A stretch of DNA of 64,000 nucleotides from Solea solea (lineage: Eukaryota; Chordata; Actinopteri; Pleuronectiformes; Soleidae). The position numbers and the translations under genes were made by a program. A model generated the notes under the pieces. It had not been told where the DNA came from, made no database searches, and saw only the letters and a program-made list of their open reading frames with translations. This document shows positions 49,383 to 61,675 of this stretch, piece after piece (within the stretch, counting starts at the first letter, position 1; each line of letters opens with the position of its first letter). The stretch covers positions 24,300,395 to 24,364,394 of the forward strand of contig NC_081146.1 in NCBI RefSeq assembly GCF_958295425.1, written 5' to 3'.

Positions 49383-52300
49383 CTGTGAGGGGAGACAAAC
49401 AGACTCAACTCAGCTTTTTATTATTCTGTGGGCAAGCAGTCGAGTGAGGCGTCTTTTAAATAGAAGGTGAAGGGTTCGATTCCCGGCTCAACTTGTCTAC
49501 GTGACGATGTGTCCGTGGGCAAAGACACTTGCTCCTGATGGCTGTGTGAATGGGTATGACAGATTCAAGGAAAATTCACGACATGAATGAGTGAATGGCA
49601 GAAACTGCTGTGTAAAGCAGCTTTAAATGGACTAGAAAAACAAAAAAAAGTTAAACCTTTACCTGCTAAATCTACTTTTTTTATTTATACATAAGAAGAA
49701 TACATTGAAATGTGAATATACATAATAGGATCATTCAGTTTGTTTATTTTTATTTGATAATTATAACGTCACCTCTGAATTTTTGAAAGCTTCTTTAACT
49801 CACTTCAACGGAATAATTTAGTTTGTGCAGCAACATTTTTTTCAATTTTTTTATTTTATGGACCAAAAAACTCGTCAGATAACAATAAAACATGAAATCC
49901 AGATAAATAGATTACGAAAATGACCATAAGTTGTCGACCTAATACATGTAGTGAATGAATGACAGCTGATAAATGAGAAGAAAATGACCATAAAATAAAC
50001 ATGAAAAACTGAAAACCTAAACTATTATTTTTATAATCTATTTATCTGGATATTTTTTGTTTTATTATTATTTGATTAGTTGTTGGGTCCACAAAATGTC
50101 AGAAAATGTAAAAAAAAAATCTTGTTAAAATGCATGTTTATTATTTATTATCTTTATCTTTGCTGATGTAAATTTCTTATCTTATCTTCTTATCTTATTT
50201 TTTCAAATATATAAAATGATGTGATGACAGTATCAGTGAGTATGTTATTGAATTAACTAATGAATTCAAAAGAAAACTAGGACTAACTTCTTTAAATTCA
50301 TTTAGACTCATTTAGTCAACGTTCCAAAAAAGAGATCCTTAAAATCTTTGGACCCCGTTCTATAATTGTGTATTTGAGATTTGATCTGAAATAATCAGTT
50401 TCTCTGTGATATTGATTTTGTGAACTGCTCGTCTGCAGTTCCTCCACTGTCCACCAGACAGCAGCAGCCCACACTTTGGGGAATTACAGCCCCTACATCT
50501 TTGAAAAGCAGCAAAATTCACAACTTTATACACAGATTCCTATTTATTCCAAATTCCAAAGAATTACAAGTGGAGAACTCGCAGTTTTAAGGTTAAATTA
50601 CAAATGTATGACGATGTACTGATAATTTACTCTCAGCTGCTGTCACTGAGCTGTTTTTAGCCTCGACAGTGACGCATCCACCTCTCTTTGGTTTGTGCTC
50701 AGTGCAGCGTTTCCTCCGTGGTCCTCGGACAATGAGGCGCGTGTGAATCTTTTGCCAAAACAAACAACAACAAAACAACAGTGTGCCATTGTTTTGTGGA
50801 CGGCAGCGCGGCAGAAGAAGAAGAAGAAGAAGCAAACTAAAAATATCCACAACCTCACAGGGAGGGAGGTCATGTGAAAGTTATACGTGTTTTAATTAAT
50901 ATGCAATTTTGTTTTTGTATAATAACACGTCTTATTTTCTGACAACGCGAGCATCATTTTCCCGCCAGTTGCAACACATGGAAGCGTTAGATTTCAACGA
51001 GACGTACCGATGTAGTCGAATCGCCCTGGGGCAAGCCTCTCCGGGAGGTGGGCGGTAAACAGGAAGCAGGTGAGGAAGGCGAAGAGGAGGTGGTAACAGT
51101 GACTGGACAAGGCGCTGCTGGAGCCGCAGTTTCCTCCACAGCACAGAACAATCTACACAGAGATGAGCAGATCAATAATACGATTTTGGGGGGAAAAGGA
51201 AATTAGTTTCTGGGTTCAAACCTGAGTGTTTATGTGTAATAAACATTAATACAAACACACAGAATCCTGTGGCTTTATGGAAACAAAACAGTTCACAGTG
51301 GGATTTAAAGGGGCAGAAGTTCAGAGGATCTGTGATTGTAAATAACAACATTCACTCCCTCATACCAAAGTCCAATGACAAAAACAGAGATTTAAGCTCA
51401 TGGACTGCAGGAGATGTTGGTCTACTGCTGCGTCAAGAGCGTAGGTTTGGGTTACTAAAATCTGAATAAAGTATTTCAAACACAGACGTCAAAAAAAATA
51501 ACACAACTGAACTTGAATTGGTAAAAATCCCTGTTTTACCCTGAGTGAGCGTTTTACAAAGTGACACAACAAGCATTTTCTGTCATCCTCAGTCACAACC
51601 ACATTTCACCGAGGCTGCATCTCACCCTATGGAGCTCACTCGAGCCTCAGCAACGACACACATTATTATAAGTGAACTGAAAACAGAAGAATTGTAAAAC
51701 AGTGAAGCTGTGTGCGACCGGTGCCGACACTCACCCTGTAAAACAGAGGCGCCGTGTCGAATATAAACGGGACGATAAACGCTACGGTCCTCATAACTTT
51801 GCTTCTCTTTGGGAACTGCAACTCCAGGAACCTGTGGACACAGACGCAGTATTCATTTACAATCAACTGTCATTATATACATTTTTTCCTAAATAAAACA
51901 CTTTAGTAAGTAACCATACTTGGAAGTAACCATACTTGGAAGCTCAACTGCACATTTGACTAGATGTCAATCTCACACTGTCCAAGCACCAAATACATGC
52001 TGTGCTTTATTGTCCATTTGACAAAATTATGTCAAATTAGAGAAAATATCAAAATAAGATATTCCAATATGACACATTTTCACTTCATCATTGTGGATTA
52101 TTGAGGGGTCTGAATATGTTTCGTTAACTCACTGGATATTTAACTTAACTAGGTTTAATCCTAAACGGTTATTTTCACGATTAATCGAGTAATCATTTGG
52201 TCTCTAAAATGTCAGAAAATGCTGAGAAATGTCGATCAGTGTTTGTCAAACCTGGAAATCATGATGTTTCGTTTGGTCCACAAACCAAAAATCTGTATTT

Positions 52301-53233
52301 AATTAATTCTTTGTAATATGGGGCAAAGAAACCAGATTTAAGAAGCTGAAACGATCAGAAATCTTGAAAAAAAAGCTTATTTCAGCTCTAAATCCTAAAC
52401 TTAAACACTGGACCGTCGTCGTCGCGGGCCCTGAGCGAAACATTCACTCACCTGGAATAACAGGACAAACTGGTGCAAAACAACGCGTTTCCAACGGCGA
52501 TGGGCACGAAATGTTGATGGACGAAACTGTTCACCCAGCAGTCTGGTATGACGTAGTGTCCGTAGCTTATGGCACAACCTGAGAACACAAACACAGAGCA
52601 GATATATAAACACACGGTTGGGTGATTTGACCCAAGAGGGTTAAAGAAATCTGAAAGAGGGTTTTTCTCTCAAGGGATCAAGTTTTGGGTCACTTTAAAT
52701 TAAAGAAAGTCACCTTTAAAAAAGGTTACACAGAGTGGGTGGTGGTGAATAAGCAGGAAAGTGCATATAAGGCATTTAATCAACACTTGATAAATAATTA
52801 AGTATGTAAGGACTTAATTGTTATGATGTTTAATTCTAGTGGAAGTGAGACAAGAAGGTGTTTCAATGTGGCTTTGAAACCGCATAGGTTTTTAAAATCA
52901 TTTCAACATATACAGTAAAGTATCTGAAGTGGAAAACAAACACAGTGAATTATTTTTATAACATAAATCGCCCATGACACATCAGTGGATCCAAACTTTA
53001 GAACTGTCATCTCAGCTCCTTAAATTAGCCTTAAATGGCTACGCTACGCAAAAATGTACTTATTTGCTCCTAGCCACAGAAAATGCCACCTTCTCAAAAA
53101 CAGCTGTAAAAAGATTATATATAAAAAAATGTTCCCATATTAGAAAAGTTAATCTTTAAAAAAAAGCAAAACAAACAGCAGAGTTGTGAAAACATACTGG
53201 CATTTAAAGGGTTACAATTGAAAAAAATAATAC

Positions 53234-53271
<38 letters not shown>

Positions 53272-56171
53272 ATATTTCAGCCTGAAGTAGTTTTAAAAGA
53301 CTGACTAACTTAAAGTGGAAATATACTGTATATATGTATACATACATATACAGTATATATAATATTTTTACAGCAGTTTTTGAGAAGATGGCATTTTCTG
53401 CCGCTAGGAACAAATTAGTAAGTTTTTTAAAGGAACTCTTACGGGTTAAATCAAAAAAGAGGCAAAGAGCAGGGACACATTTATATGAAAATCTGACTAA
53501 ACACGTCCACCTACACAACTACAGCAGCGATACAAAAGGCAAATAGGTTTGACAACGCTTTGAATAACATGCAAAGTTATTTGCCAGGCAAATGACATAC
53601 AGTTTATTTATTTACTGTTCTTGAAAATTAAGGGATTGCTAAAACCTGGGGCTACAAACCAATTATTCAACTCAATCATTTTGATTAAAATAAAAACTAG
53701 TTGCCTTATTTCACCTTCTTAAATGTGAATATGTGAACTGAACGTCTTTGGTTTGATGTCATTGCCCCTTTGATTTACTGAGGGCACCAGTGTGTGTGGT
53801 GCCAATGTCGGTGGTGTTTGGATAACTTAGAAATGCATTGAAAACATTTAAATATTGAAAGGTTGCTGCGCTACTACACTGAATTTAGATTGCAGCACCT
53901 GTTACGACTATTAATGGCAACTACACCTTACCGAGGCTGTAGAGGCTGAGCGCTCCGTAGTCAAAGAAGTAGCAGATGTGGCGGGACTCTGGGGACATGG
54001 TGCTGAAAGTGTGTGCACAGCTGGAGGTGAAGGGGTAAATGCAAATGAGCACCATGTAAACCAGCAGCGGCCAGGTGTAGCTGTCGGTCAGGAAGTTAAG
54101 TGTAGAGCAGAGGACACAGAAACGCCACAGGAAATACCTGGAAACACACAGAGAGATCGTTGTCTCAAGAAAAATGGCCACATGGAAACACACCAAACAC
54201 ATCTGAAATACACCAAAATGTAGAAGACGACATAAAAGCACGCACGTAAAGCTTGCGCGCTGTATATAAACTCCAAAACGACAACAATGAGGAGGAAGAC
54301 AACAGCAAGAGTCACTCTCAAGAGATGCAATGCTGCCCTCTAGTGTTCAAAGTTCCCAATCACACTTTGAAGACCATAATCACAGCTCAATGTTCTTTAA
54401 CAGGTCTTTCCTCATGTATTTTGAAAGAAAACACCAGAGTTCATTTGTTATTTGTCTCAAATGCCAGATTTTTATTTTTTTTTCTAGTCAAAGACATAAA
54501 CTGCTCTTTTGTTAAAATCCCTTGACTTTAAACTGATTGTAGCTTCAATAATTATTTACAAACACAACCCAAACTACAAGACAAAGGAAGGCTGCTCAGT
54601 CGGGTGACAGCCTTTGCCAAGTCTATATAAAAGCGCTATCTTTGATCATTGTCCACCATTTTGCACCCTGATGACTGTTGGAGCCCGCGTTTGAAGTTTT
54701 GCTTTCTTCTCATGTGTTGACCCCGTTCTTCAAGAGCGACTGCATTCAACCGCTGAATAAAGACACACCTCAAGTACAATACTTCCATTTTTGACACAAT
54801 ACCGCTCAGTAACTAGACTCCACATATCAAAGCACAGCCTTCCCAAGCATGGTAACATTAGAGGACAGTAGCTTACTTTTAGTTTTTTTTCTGAAATATT
54901 GGAGCAATGTGTTCGACTCATTTCACTCTGAATGAGTTTTTGCCAAGCTAAGCTCTGCAAAAGCTGCTGCCAGGAAAATCCTTCTGTTAAAATCTGAGTG
55001 AAATGGCTCTAAAATCCAACAGCTTCCTCTCACCTTCAGTGCTTGCTCAGTGAAACAAGTCTCTCTTGGTGCATTCCATTTGTAGTTGGAATTCTGATTT
55101 CCAAATTGGAGCAACCTCACATATACAAACACTGCGTCTTTAAAGTTAGTAGCACATCTGTCGCATTAATTTCACAGTAAATCAGTCGTACACGTAGTAC
55201 TGTTTTATCTTTATCTGTGGACATGTTGCTACGGGCCACACGGTTGGTGTAGTGGTTAGCACTCTTGCCTTTGGCACAGCACCCCTGTGACCCTGGATGG
55301 ATGGACAGACATGTTGCTACACTGTTTTTGTACAAAACATACCATGTGAGGTTGGTATCAACTGGTATTGCTAAAAATGGCTAGTCTGGGATACGTTTGC
55401 GTCATGGTTTCTTCCGGACTTCTCTCTGGAACGTGGTTAACTCAAAGCTCCGACTTCTGATGTAAATGGAACGCAGCATCAGTCTCAAATCTGGGAGAAA
55501 CTATTCCATTATCTAATCAGAAGCCAGAACTCCACAAAAAGGTGGTCCTCTCTGCTCAAGAGGTTGGGTTTGTCTGTGATTAAATGACCACACCTTTCCC
55601 CAAATGCATTCACTAGGTAACATAAAAAGTGGACAGAGAAAGACGCAAAACAAGAAATCACTGACAGTAGCTTTAACAACTCCAGAGACATTTGAGGAGA
55701 TGGTTTTTGGGAACTTCAAAACACATCAACATTTGACAAACGTTCAAACACGTCACCACAAACACACCATGTTGGAAGGAAGTGGGTCCAGATGTTCATC
55801 GTCTCATTGTTCATGTGAAAGCTGCTGAGGACACAGTCTAGCGCTGAGCTCTTGGGATGACGGTATCCGGAGATGATGCTGTCCTCTCTGAACACCTGAG
55901 GACCAACCAGACAATACACATCAATAATGTCACTGGAGAAAACTCTTTGAGGACTTCCAAATTTGTGGCGAAGCAAGGACTGTAAAGACATGGTTTGACC
56001 AAAATTTGGTTCCCACAGAGACCTGACCTCATCTCCATTGAGCACCTTTGGGGTGAACTGGAACAGAGATTGCGAGCCAGTAAACATTGCAGAGAGGGTC
56101 TAGAGTAAATCCTTCCTTACCTTGGGGATCTGGTGGTTGTCATACAGCTGGGGAAGTGTGAAGCGGAGCAT
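49129..56171 (-). CDS. paqr6: paqr6, membrane progestin receptor delta (7 coding exons)
   Basis: Seven exons on the minus strand join in phase to a 335-residue protein (human PAQR6 about 344). Reading order: start MLRFTLPQLYDNHQIPK; then VFREDSIISGYRHP and SALDCVLSSF with NETMNIWTHFLPTW; YFLWRF; SCAHTFSTMSPESRHICYFF; DYGALSLYSLG; LSCYSRFLELQFP; the late motif LPERLAPGRFDYIGHSHQLF; and DMMSRRAWL. These are PAQR hallmarks, including the His/Asp metal-site motifs. The SALDCVLSSF/FLPTW and SRRAWL stretches point to PAQR6 rather than PAQR5, 7 or 8. The family are seven-pass plasma-membrane receptors for progestins, also related to adiponectin receptors. The gene converges on ntrk1. No stop or frameshift was found. 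A 5' UTR exon may exist upstream, because a CAG precedes the ATG by two bases. Confidence 0.93.
49440..49640 (+). mobile_element. tRNA-derived SINE in paqr6 intron 6
   Basis: GGTTCGATTCC at 49473-49483 is a perfect pol III B box. The body GTGGGCAAAGACACTTGCTCCT then GGCTGTGTGAATGGGTATGA and GTGTAAAGCAGCTTTAAATGG matches the layout of a widespread teleost SINE (GGGCAAGACACTT...TGTAAAGCGCTTTGAGTGG). Opposite in strand to paqr6. Confidence 0.7.
50040..50125 (+). repeat. hAT-like MITE relic in paqr6 intron 6
   Basis: TTTGATTAGTTGTTGGGTCCACAAAATGTCAGAAAATG matches the teleost element seen more completely at 52160-52370. Confidence 0.55.
51008..51152 (-). CDS. paqr6: paqr6 coding exon 6
   Basis: 145 bp. 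IVLCCGGNCGSSSALSSHCY, a hydrophobic segment, then AHLPERLAPGRFDYIG, near-invariant in this subfamily. Acceptor GTGTAG, donor GTACGT; leaves the first base of a Gly codon. Confidence 0.94.
51735..51831 (-). CDS. paqr6: paqr6 coding exon 5
   Basis: 97 bp. FLELQFPKRSKVMRTVAFIV, then PFIFDTAPLFYR, a membrane segment with conserved FDxxPLFYR. Acceptor TCCACAG, donor GTGAGT, ends in phase 0. Confidence 0.93.
52160..52370 (+). mobile_element. hAT-like MITE in paqr6 intron 4
   Basis: Contains GATTAATCGAGTAATCATTTGG, AAATGTCAGAAAATG, AATGTCGATCAGTGTTTGTC and GGGCAAAGAAACCAGATTTAAGAAGCTG, the signature order of a very common teleost non-autonomous element. Sense orientation on the plus strand. Confidence 0.65.
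52452..52578 (-). CDS. paqr6: paqr6 coding exon 4
   Basis: 127 bp. CAISYGHYVIPDCWVN, then FVHQHFVPIAVGNALFCTSL and SCYS. The last codon is completed by exon 5 to give SCYSRFLEL. Acceptor TTCTCAG, donor GTGAGT. Confidence 0.92.
53236..53270. repeat. (TA)n microsatellite in paqr6 intron 3
   Basis: Long TA run; a second self-complementary tract (ATATACTGTATATATG...CATATACAGTATAT) follows at 53321-53362. Confidence 0.85.
53932..54137 (-). CDS. paqr6: paqr6 coding exon 3 (TM1-TM2)
   Basis: 206 bp. YFLWRFCVLCS, a hydrophobic segment, SCAHTFSTMSPESRHICYFF and DYGALSLYSLG, all diagnostic of progestin-receptor-type PAQRs. Acceptor TTTCCAG, donor GTAAGG. Confidence 0.94.
55238..55310 (+). mobile_element. 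SINE head relic in paqr6 intron 2
   Basis: TGGTGTAGTGG (55245-55255) fits the pol III A-box consensus within CACGGTTGGTGTAGTGG, as in common fish tRNA-derived SINEs. The fragment ends in a GGATGGATGG tail; the B box is lost. Confidence 0.6.
55768..55895 (-). CDS. paqr6: paqr6 coding exon 2
   Basis: 128 bp. VFREDSIISGYRHPKSSALD, then FHMNNETMNIWTHFLPTW, the N-terminal PAQR signature with the metal-site His in the WTH motif. Acceptor CCTCAG, donor GTGTGT. Ends after TG of the final Trp codon. Confidence 0.93.
55900..56100 (+). pseudogene. Tc1-like transposase relic in paqr6 intron 1
   Basis: At 56019-56081 the plus strand reads RPDLISIEHLWGELEQRLRA, resembling the C-terminal (S)PDLNPIEHLWGELxRR block of Tc1/mariner-superfamily transposases. 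Upstream frames are broken. It occupies nearly the whole 225-bp intron 1 of paqr6, antisense to the gene. Confidence 0.6.
56121..56171 (-). CDS. paqr6: paqr6 coding exon 1 (start codon)
   Basis: 51 bp, 17 codons, MLRFTLPQLYDNHQIPK, matching the N-terminus of PAQR5/6 (MLSLKLPQL...). Donor GTAAGG. The ATG at 56171-56169 is the only in-frame Met of the right context. CAG just upstream could be an acceptor. Confidence 0.85.
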
Positions 56172-57176
56172 ATCTGCGGGCAGCCGGATGACACCCCTCC
56201 CTCTTTGACAGACCTCCCTGAGCCTGGCGCGTCCTCCGCGGCAGAGGACCAACCAGACAGGATAGTCAAACACTGGGATCCGGGGGCCTTGTCCTGGGCT
56301 GCTGGGCTCCCATCGCAAGCACCGGCCCCAGCCCTGGCTCCACCCATCTCCAATGCCACTACTGGCCCTGATCCCCTGCCACACTGGTAACACTGAAAAG
56401 ACACAGACACACACAGTTGTTACCTTACATTATAAACCTCCTGCGGTCCAAGGTCATCTAAGGGTCTCTGAGGTTTTAGCTTCAAGAGCTATTGGTAGTT
56501 CCAATGTAGACATTACCAGAATTCCCATGGTTCAAGTGACGAGACAGCAAAAAGGATGAGGCACAATAGGAATTATTGTTCAATAATTCAATAAGAACGA
56601 TACTCTGCATCTCCACTTGGGTGTGTGCAGCTTGCACCAACTATGTCCCACCAGAGGAGGGTGTGGTCCAATCATAGGGCAGTTCAAAGAGAAAGCAGGG
56701 GGGTTGGTGAGTTTCCGAGATGGGAATCAGAGGCCTAAGATCTCAGAAATCCCAAGTTCTGACTACAAAAGGTGGCTGTAGTTTTACAAAAAAAATAAAT
56801 TAAAGGCTACATACAAAAAACTACTACCTGAGAAACCACTGAGCCTTCCAACGTTTACAAAGCAAGATGAAAGCAATGACATTAAAATGAAAGCTGCCAA
56901 TTTTATCGTCTTCAAACACATCCGTCACCTGACCACACGTTGCCTAAAGCACCTCAGCTGCACCTTGTTTTATGACACAGTCTGAGGGTTAAAACGGCAA
57001 CAATATCAGTCACGTGCACAGTCATGCAGGTTTGTTGAGCTTCTCACAACGATGCTTCGACTCTGACACGAGCGCTACATGTAAATGACATGCAACAGAA
57101 ACGTTCATTGTACTAGTCAATACAGCAGCGAGCCGATTTCTACTTGCTTGCTTGTCAACGGTGCATCTTTATTCAG

Positions 57177-57311
57177 TTGTGTTTGGAGGCCTCTTCTCCG
57201 GAGCAACAACCACCGCCTGTGTGGATTACATCAAGGTTCAAACACAAAGGGAGGAGGAAGCTGTGGCCGTCGAAGCCATTGTTAAGGTCCAAGATACTGA
57301 CACTAGTGGGA
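57177..57311 (+). other. Exon-like open segment of unknown identity
   Basis: 135 bp between a plausible acceptor (CATCTTTATTCAG) and a perfect GTAAGT donor, open in one frame with equal entry and exit phase (1-1), giving 44 residues starting VFGGLFSGATTTACVDYI with an acidic later part. No family recognised and no partner exon found, so this could be an exon of an unseen gene, a relic or chance. Confidence 0.25.
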
Positions 57312-57594
57312 GTAAGTGTCCTATATACAGCAACCTTTACATTATGAACACAATACAGGGTTATTTAAAAGCAAGGATAAAAACCTTTTGTAGTACACAT
57401 TCATCCTTAACCTTTCTGCCTCAATTGCTGTGAATTCAGCGAGTCTTTGTCAATGATGAAGACTTTCAGAGACATATTAGAGCTGCTAAATAATATTCAC
57501 CATCATTTGGGTTAAAATTGATTTGAGCCAGCGCTTACGCTAGAAAATACAAAAAGAGGTCAAACTTAGCCTTGATAATAAAATACCCTCAAAG

Positions 57595-57790
57595 TCGAAC
57601 TTATGAGATAAAGTCTTTTTATCGACTTTTTATTTCATAATTTCAACTTTTTAGCTCATAATTCTGACTTTTATCTTATGATTTCGACTTTTTATCTCAT
57701 GATTTGACTTTTTATCTCATGATTTCGACTTTTTATCTCATAAGTACGACTTTTTATAGTATATATATATATATATATATATATCTTTAC
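57595..57790. repeat. GACTTTTTATCTCAT minisatellite plus (TA)n
   Basis: About nine degenerate copies of TTTCGACTTTTTATCTCATGA (about 20 bp), followed by a TA run. The style resembles the interior of the fold-back MITE at 25255, but no terminal repeats were found. Confidence 0.8.
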
Positions 57791-58554
57791 TGACACTGCA
57801 TGTTTAACCCGGGGATTCCACTGAATACTGAACTGATTCCTGAACTGTATTCTATTTTTGCCGCAAATCGGACCAGGAAGTCAGACACTGTTACAACATT
57901 TAAGAGTTATCTTTAGAATAAATGTCCCACCATGTTGTTTCGATTATTTTGTTTTTGTAATCGTTTCAGATAATTGCACAGCACTACTACATCGTCATTT
58001 GTGTTTATTTTACTGTATAAACAACACAGCACATATTACTATTGTTTGCATTTAACTATTGCAAATATCCACAGAAAATAAAATACATGACTTTTTGGTG
58101 CAGTCAGACATTTTGTTGGTCCTCTGCATAATGTTATTGTTATACCCTGGTATTCTCATAGAGATTGACTGTATATCTCCAGTAGAATACCAGGGTCAGC
58201 ATGTGTCCCAGATCTATCTGGTTTTAATGTGTTCCACATTTTAGTGTTCCACATTAAAACTGCAGCAGCAAAAACAATCGCAGGGAAAATGTTACATCAG
58301 TCTCATGACAGTAGTTCTCGTAGTGTGAGGTCTGGAGCTGACACTGATAACAATCTCCTATTGTGGCTGCTCTTGGGATTTAAATTTGAAGAATGCCTGC
58401 TATTGTGACGCTGCATTTGCCTGCGACAGAGCGCAAGCGTAAAACTGTACTTTTGTGCATTTCAGTCAGACAAAAATGATTATGTGTATTTCAAAAGACT
58501 GGATTTATTTATTTCCCCTAATGTCATGTAAACTTAACGTCTCTCTTGAGTCAA

Positions 58555-58910
58555 ATTGGTGGAAAAATCTTCTAATCTCTGAATGGGAACATTTTCTAAT
58601 CTCTGAATGCGAACATTTTGTAATCTCGGAATGTGAAGATTTTCCAATGTTGGAATGTGAATATTTCCTAATGTCTGAATGCCAACGTTTTCTAATCTTA
58701 AAATGTGAACATTTTCTAATCTCGGAATGTGAATATTTTCTAATCTCTAAATGTGAATGATTTCTAATCTCTGAATGTGAATATTTTCTAATCTCTGAAT
58801 GTGAATGATTTCTAATCTCTAAATGTGAATGATTTCTAATCTCTGAATGTGAATATTTTCTAATCTCTGAATGTGAATGATTTCTAATCTCGGAATGTGA
58901 ATATTCAACA
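58555..58910 (+). repeat. 24-bp minisatellite
   Basis: About 15 units of TCTAATCTCTGAATGTGAAT plus ATTT. Because 24 is a multiple of three, one frame reads a repeated ISECEHFL-type octapeptide until 58760; there are no splice sites or homology to suggest a gene. Confidence 0.9.
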
Positions 58911-59670
58911 TAACATCATTGTTGCCCTCTGCTGGACAACTTGGTAACTACTTCAAATGGTGTGATGTGCTTCTATGCTGCATATTTTGAACTCAAAAAA
59001 GTTCAAAATGCATCAATGTAACCACTTTGGGGTCCATTCCTATTGTAAACATTTAGATTTTTAATGATTAAACTTTAGATTTTGTAGTATTGGCAGCATT
59101 GTTTTCAGTGAAAATCTCTTTCATAACCAAGCAAAATTGTCATGGAACCTTAAATATCTACATGCACTGGAAATCAAAATCGGTATTGAATCAATTCAGA
59201 AAAATCTGTACTGATACCAAGTCCTTTAATCATATTTCATTCCACCACAATGACACAAACACGCTGACATCCAAACGTGTCTGTTCTTATTAAACCATGA
59301 AGGCAAAGCACAAACTGTGCTCATGTTAGTGACACAAACTAGGACACAGTCTTTTCATTGTGGACAAACAAAGGCATTGTTGGTCATATTATCTCAGACG
59401 TTTCATCTGTTTAAGGGTATGTAACCATTTTCAAACATTAAAAGCTAATATAGACAGTTTAACTGGCCAGACTGGGTTAATACAGCTCATACCTAGAGGG
59501 GGCTCCTCCCTGTCAGTGCGACAACAACAAGAGTCGACCACTAACTTCTTGCAGCCCAGCTGCAGGCCGCGCGGCCTGATCACTGACAGAGTGAGCTTTG
59601 TGCACATCTGAGCTGTGACGGTATAAAAAGTTCCGGCGACTGACACTGGACTGGAATCAGGCTCCCGTCA

Positions 59671-59712
59671 CTCACTCACTCACTCACTCACTCACTCACT
59701 CACTCACTCACA
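59671..59712. repeat. (TCAC)n microsatellite
   Basis: About ten perfect TCAC units. Confidence 0.95.
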
Positions 59713-59744
59713 CTATCCTACAGTAGAAAACATGCACAAGCATA

Positions 59745-60045
59745 GATTTGTGTCAATATAACAACACTTTTTAAGAAGCAAAAAAAATATTGATTTAATC
59801 ATTCAAAAATATTGTATTTTACTGTTATTATTGTTTAAAAATACACTTGTTCTTTGCACTCCGTGATATGGTCTTTGCACTCCCTTATTTGTTCTTGGCG
59901 CTCCCTTGAATTGGTAGGAAATGTGTTCATGTGATTTTACACATTCACTGTTATGAAATCAATGAATGCATAATAAACGTAATATCGTGATTAATTCTCT
60001 GACAATAATCGTACCAAGAAAATTTATAATCGTGACACCCCTAGT
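59745..60045 (+). repeat. Interspersed repeat, second copy of the 30690 family
   Basis: Matches 30841-31010 in order and orientation, with several indels. The right end (ATCGTGACACCCCTAG) is a typical hAT-type terminus in fish. Confidence 0.65.
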
Positions 60046-60889
60046 TGTGTATTATTTCCACGGCAAATAAGCTCCACACAGACCCTGAAAGTATGTCAGT
60101 GTGTCCTTTCACACTGTCCCTGCTCCATTAACTTAACTGTGTGACCAAGTTCTACACGCTCTACATTTGATTTAAAACACACAAATGAAGATAAATGGGA
60201 TTCCTCCGATGTGCAGAAAACATCAGCACATCACGCTGATCCTTCAGTAAAGAAAAAAAACAATCTCACATCTCACAACAAACACTTGGCAGATTTTCGG
60301 CCAAAGGATCCACAAACTCATGATGTTACAGCATTGATATGTAGCATCACTCAACCACGCACAGGCCAGAAAAACACTCCCTCCCCTCACTCCTGCCTGT
60401 CGGTCCAAGGTCGGTCCGCGAAGACTTGACGGATGAGTCACGACTTGTCTGAAGACCAGGAGGATTTAGCTGTGCCAGTTTAGGCCGAGGCAACTTTAAA
60501 CGTGTAATAATGACTGAAGAATGAATGAAGTTTAAAGCGTGCGTCCATCGTCTCTCCACGAAGATTCCACACATTCTTGTTGCCAAAGACACATATTCAC
60601 ATGTTAACAATAACATTTCATCTAACCTGACCCGGCCCTTTGTTATGGTTTAAATTATGAAGTATTAGTCCTGTTAAATATTGAGATTTTAGCAGTTTTC
60701 CCTAGTAATTGTTGGAGATTAACCTACATTTTTAGGATTGTTAAGTCTGTTATTTATTCTGAGAATACACAAAGGTTTTTTAATGGATCTTGCATTTTTG
60801 GGAGCCCTAAAACGTGAGGTTATTTAGAACACTATTTCAAAACTTCTTCTTTTTTTTACATGCATTATAAAAAATACTGATTTTAATAT

Positions 60890-61155
60890 TCTTTTATTAG
60901 TTTTTAAATCCTTAAACGGTCTTAGCCCCACCTTGTGCTCTGAGCTGCTTTATCCTTAAACCCATTTTTATTGTTTGGCTATTGACCCAGTATGAGACAT
61001 TGGTTTTTTTCTCTCTTTTTTTATACTTTTATTGTAAGACTTGTAGATTTGTGTTGTTTTTATACTTTCATGTATGTTTGTAAAATTGTTTTGTTTATCG
61101 CTGATGTACAGCACATTGTTTCAAGTGCTTTATGAATAAAGTTGGATTGGATTGA
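60890..61155 (+). mobile_element. LINE 3'-end fragment
   Basis: FKSLNGLSPTLCSELLYP is readable at about 60903-60956, the ORF2 C-terminal segment of L2/CR1-like LINEs. It is followed by T-rich 3' UTR, GTACAGCACATTGTTTCAAG, GAATAAAG and a GGATTGGATTG tail. Truncated at the 5' end and degraded. Confidence 0.6.
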
Positions 61156-61675
61156 CGCTTGTCTCTCCTGATGTTTTGTCCCACCTCTGGTGCTAAAGTC
61201 CTTTTTTTGTTTTGTTGGTTTCTTTCTTGAAGTGTAAACAGCCCGGTACAAATTTGTTGACAAATTACATTCCGCAAACTCAGGGAGAATAACAATTTAT
61301 TCTAAATGACGTGCGGAATGTTTCCTACTACTGCTTACGTGAATCCAACAGCGACCACAAGACCACGAGAAGCTGAAGATCACGTCCCAACTGCTGCTGA
61401 AAGCACCTGAAACCTGAAAGCCCTGTCTCAATTCTGGACTTTACTCAAACAAAACTTCCTTCCTCTTTCTTCTCCTCTTACTTCTGAAATTCCTTACCCT
61501 TGCGTGTGATGTCGCCATGTGACCTTTCTCAATGGACGTCTTTATTGGCCCCGAGGCTGACAATAAGAAGGCTATGCAGTATGCCCACACGGACCCTGCA
61601 CTGTGTGGCGACGTCTTATTCCTCTGTTCAAACACGCACAGAATGTCTCATTTTTTATTCTGCGACCATTTTGTC

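Noticed and set aside
56100..56414. Extended N-terminus of paqr6 upstream of the chosen start
   Set aside because: The minus-strand frame stays open upstream, but the residues (Gly/Ser/Arg-rich) do not match PAQR proteins. The family start MLxxxLPQL fits the chosen Met.
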